Below, one piece after another: positions 63,936 to 64,000 of a stretch of 64,000 bases of DNA. Origin of the DNA: Pseudomonas triticifolii. Its GTDB lineage: Bacteria; Pseudomonadota; Gammaproteobacteria; Pseudomonadales; Pseudomonadaceae. The position numbers and the translations under genes were made by a program. The stretch spans positions 310,001 through 374,000 of the forward strand of contig NZ_JACONV010000001.1 of the NCBI RefSeq assembly GCF_014358015.1, written 5' to 3'. Each line of letters begins with the position of its first letter. Within the stretch, counting starts at the first letter, position 1. Under the pieces are notes generated by a model. The model made no database searches. It was not told where the DNA came from and saw nothing but the letters and a program-made list of their open reading frames with translations.

Positions 63936-64000
63936 TTAGCTCGCGCTGAAATCAATCACCACGCGCGCGGGCACCTCGCCGTGCTCAAGTCGTTCGAAGA
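63936..64000 (-). CDS. Alcohol dehydrogenase, C-terminal end (partial)
   Basis: Only the last twenty codons are inside the window: FERLEHGEVPARVVIDFSAS and a TAA stop. This matches the usual C-terminus of zinc-dependent, AdhP-like alcohol dehydrogenases (x-L-x-x-G-x-x-x-x-R-x-V-x-D-F). It is on the same strand as ackA, 195 bp upstream, and with the ANR box suggests a fermentative group. The identification rests on a short segment. Confidence 0.55.
   Translation of the reverse strand, partial: FERLEHGEVPARVVIDFSAS

Overview
The window looks like a chromosome segment of a fluorescent plant-associated Pseudomonas, most likely in or near the P. syringae complex. The reasons are a LOV-domain hybrid histidine kinase with the adduct cysteine at residue 70, as in the P. 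syringae photoreceptor, vanA/vanB/vanR in Pseudomonas arrangement, an HBM-type chemoreceptor and an ANR-type box. No rRNA, tRNA, CRISPR array or intact prophage was seen.

Layout. 1-5.4 kb: the end of an EAL protein, vanR-vanB-vanA (vanillate demethylation) with two palindromes that look like VanR operators, a LysR regulator and a PuuD-like amidotransferase. 5.4-18 kb: PuuR-like regulator, TonB receptor, LOV photoreceptor kinase, LprI-like protein, membrane protein, TIM-barrel isomerase/LacI pair, then a scar with an IS66 remnant, an ASCH-domain ORF whose start codon is ATA, and an unknown protein carrying a 9-bp tandem repeat.

17.8-36.9 kb is the most unusual part. A leftward block encodes a TolC-like lipoprotein, three HlyD-type adaptors (one fused to an M50 metalloprotease), a 2244-residue DUF4347/cadherin-like surface protein, a sulfotransferase and a stand-alone APS kinase (CysC). 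A rightward block encodes two tail-collar proteins, a GNAT acetyltransferase, an Asp/Asn beta-hydroxylase and a second sulfotransferase, with a DUF6916 gene facing them. No ABC ATPase or RTX repeats are present. I infer a type I-like export system without its own ABC transporter, whose secreted products may be sulfated and hydroxylated.

37-52.5 kb: a PAS-PAS-GGDEF protein, then a catabolic cluster of unknown substrate (branched-chain-type ABC transporter, SDR, iron-type dehydrogenase, cyclase-family hydrolase, DAD-type cupin, alpha/beta hydrolase, MFS carrier) under LysR and LacI regulators, with a 16-bp LacI-like operator. 52.6-58.3 kb: a broken MBL-fold gene, GST, SDR, AraC regulator, CMD-family protein and chemoreceptor. 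58.8-64 kb: an ackA-speF-potE operon behind a perfect ANR/FNR box, next to an alcohol dehydrogenase end, suggesting low-oxygen or acid-stress metabolism.
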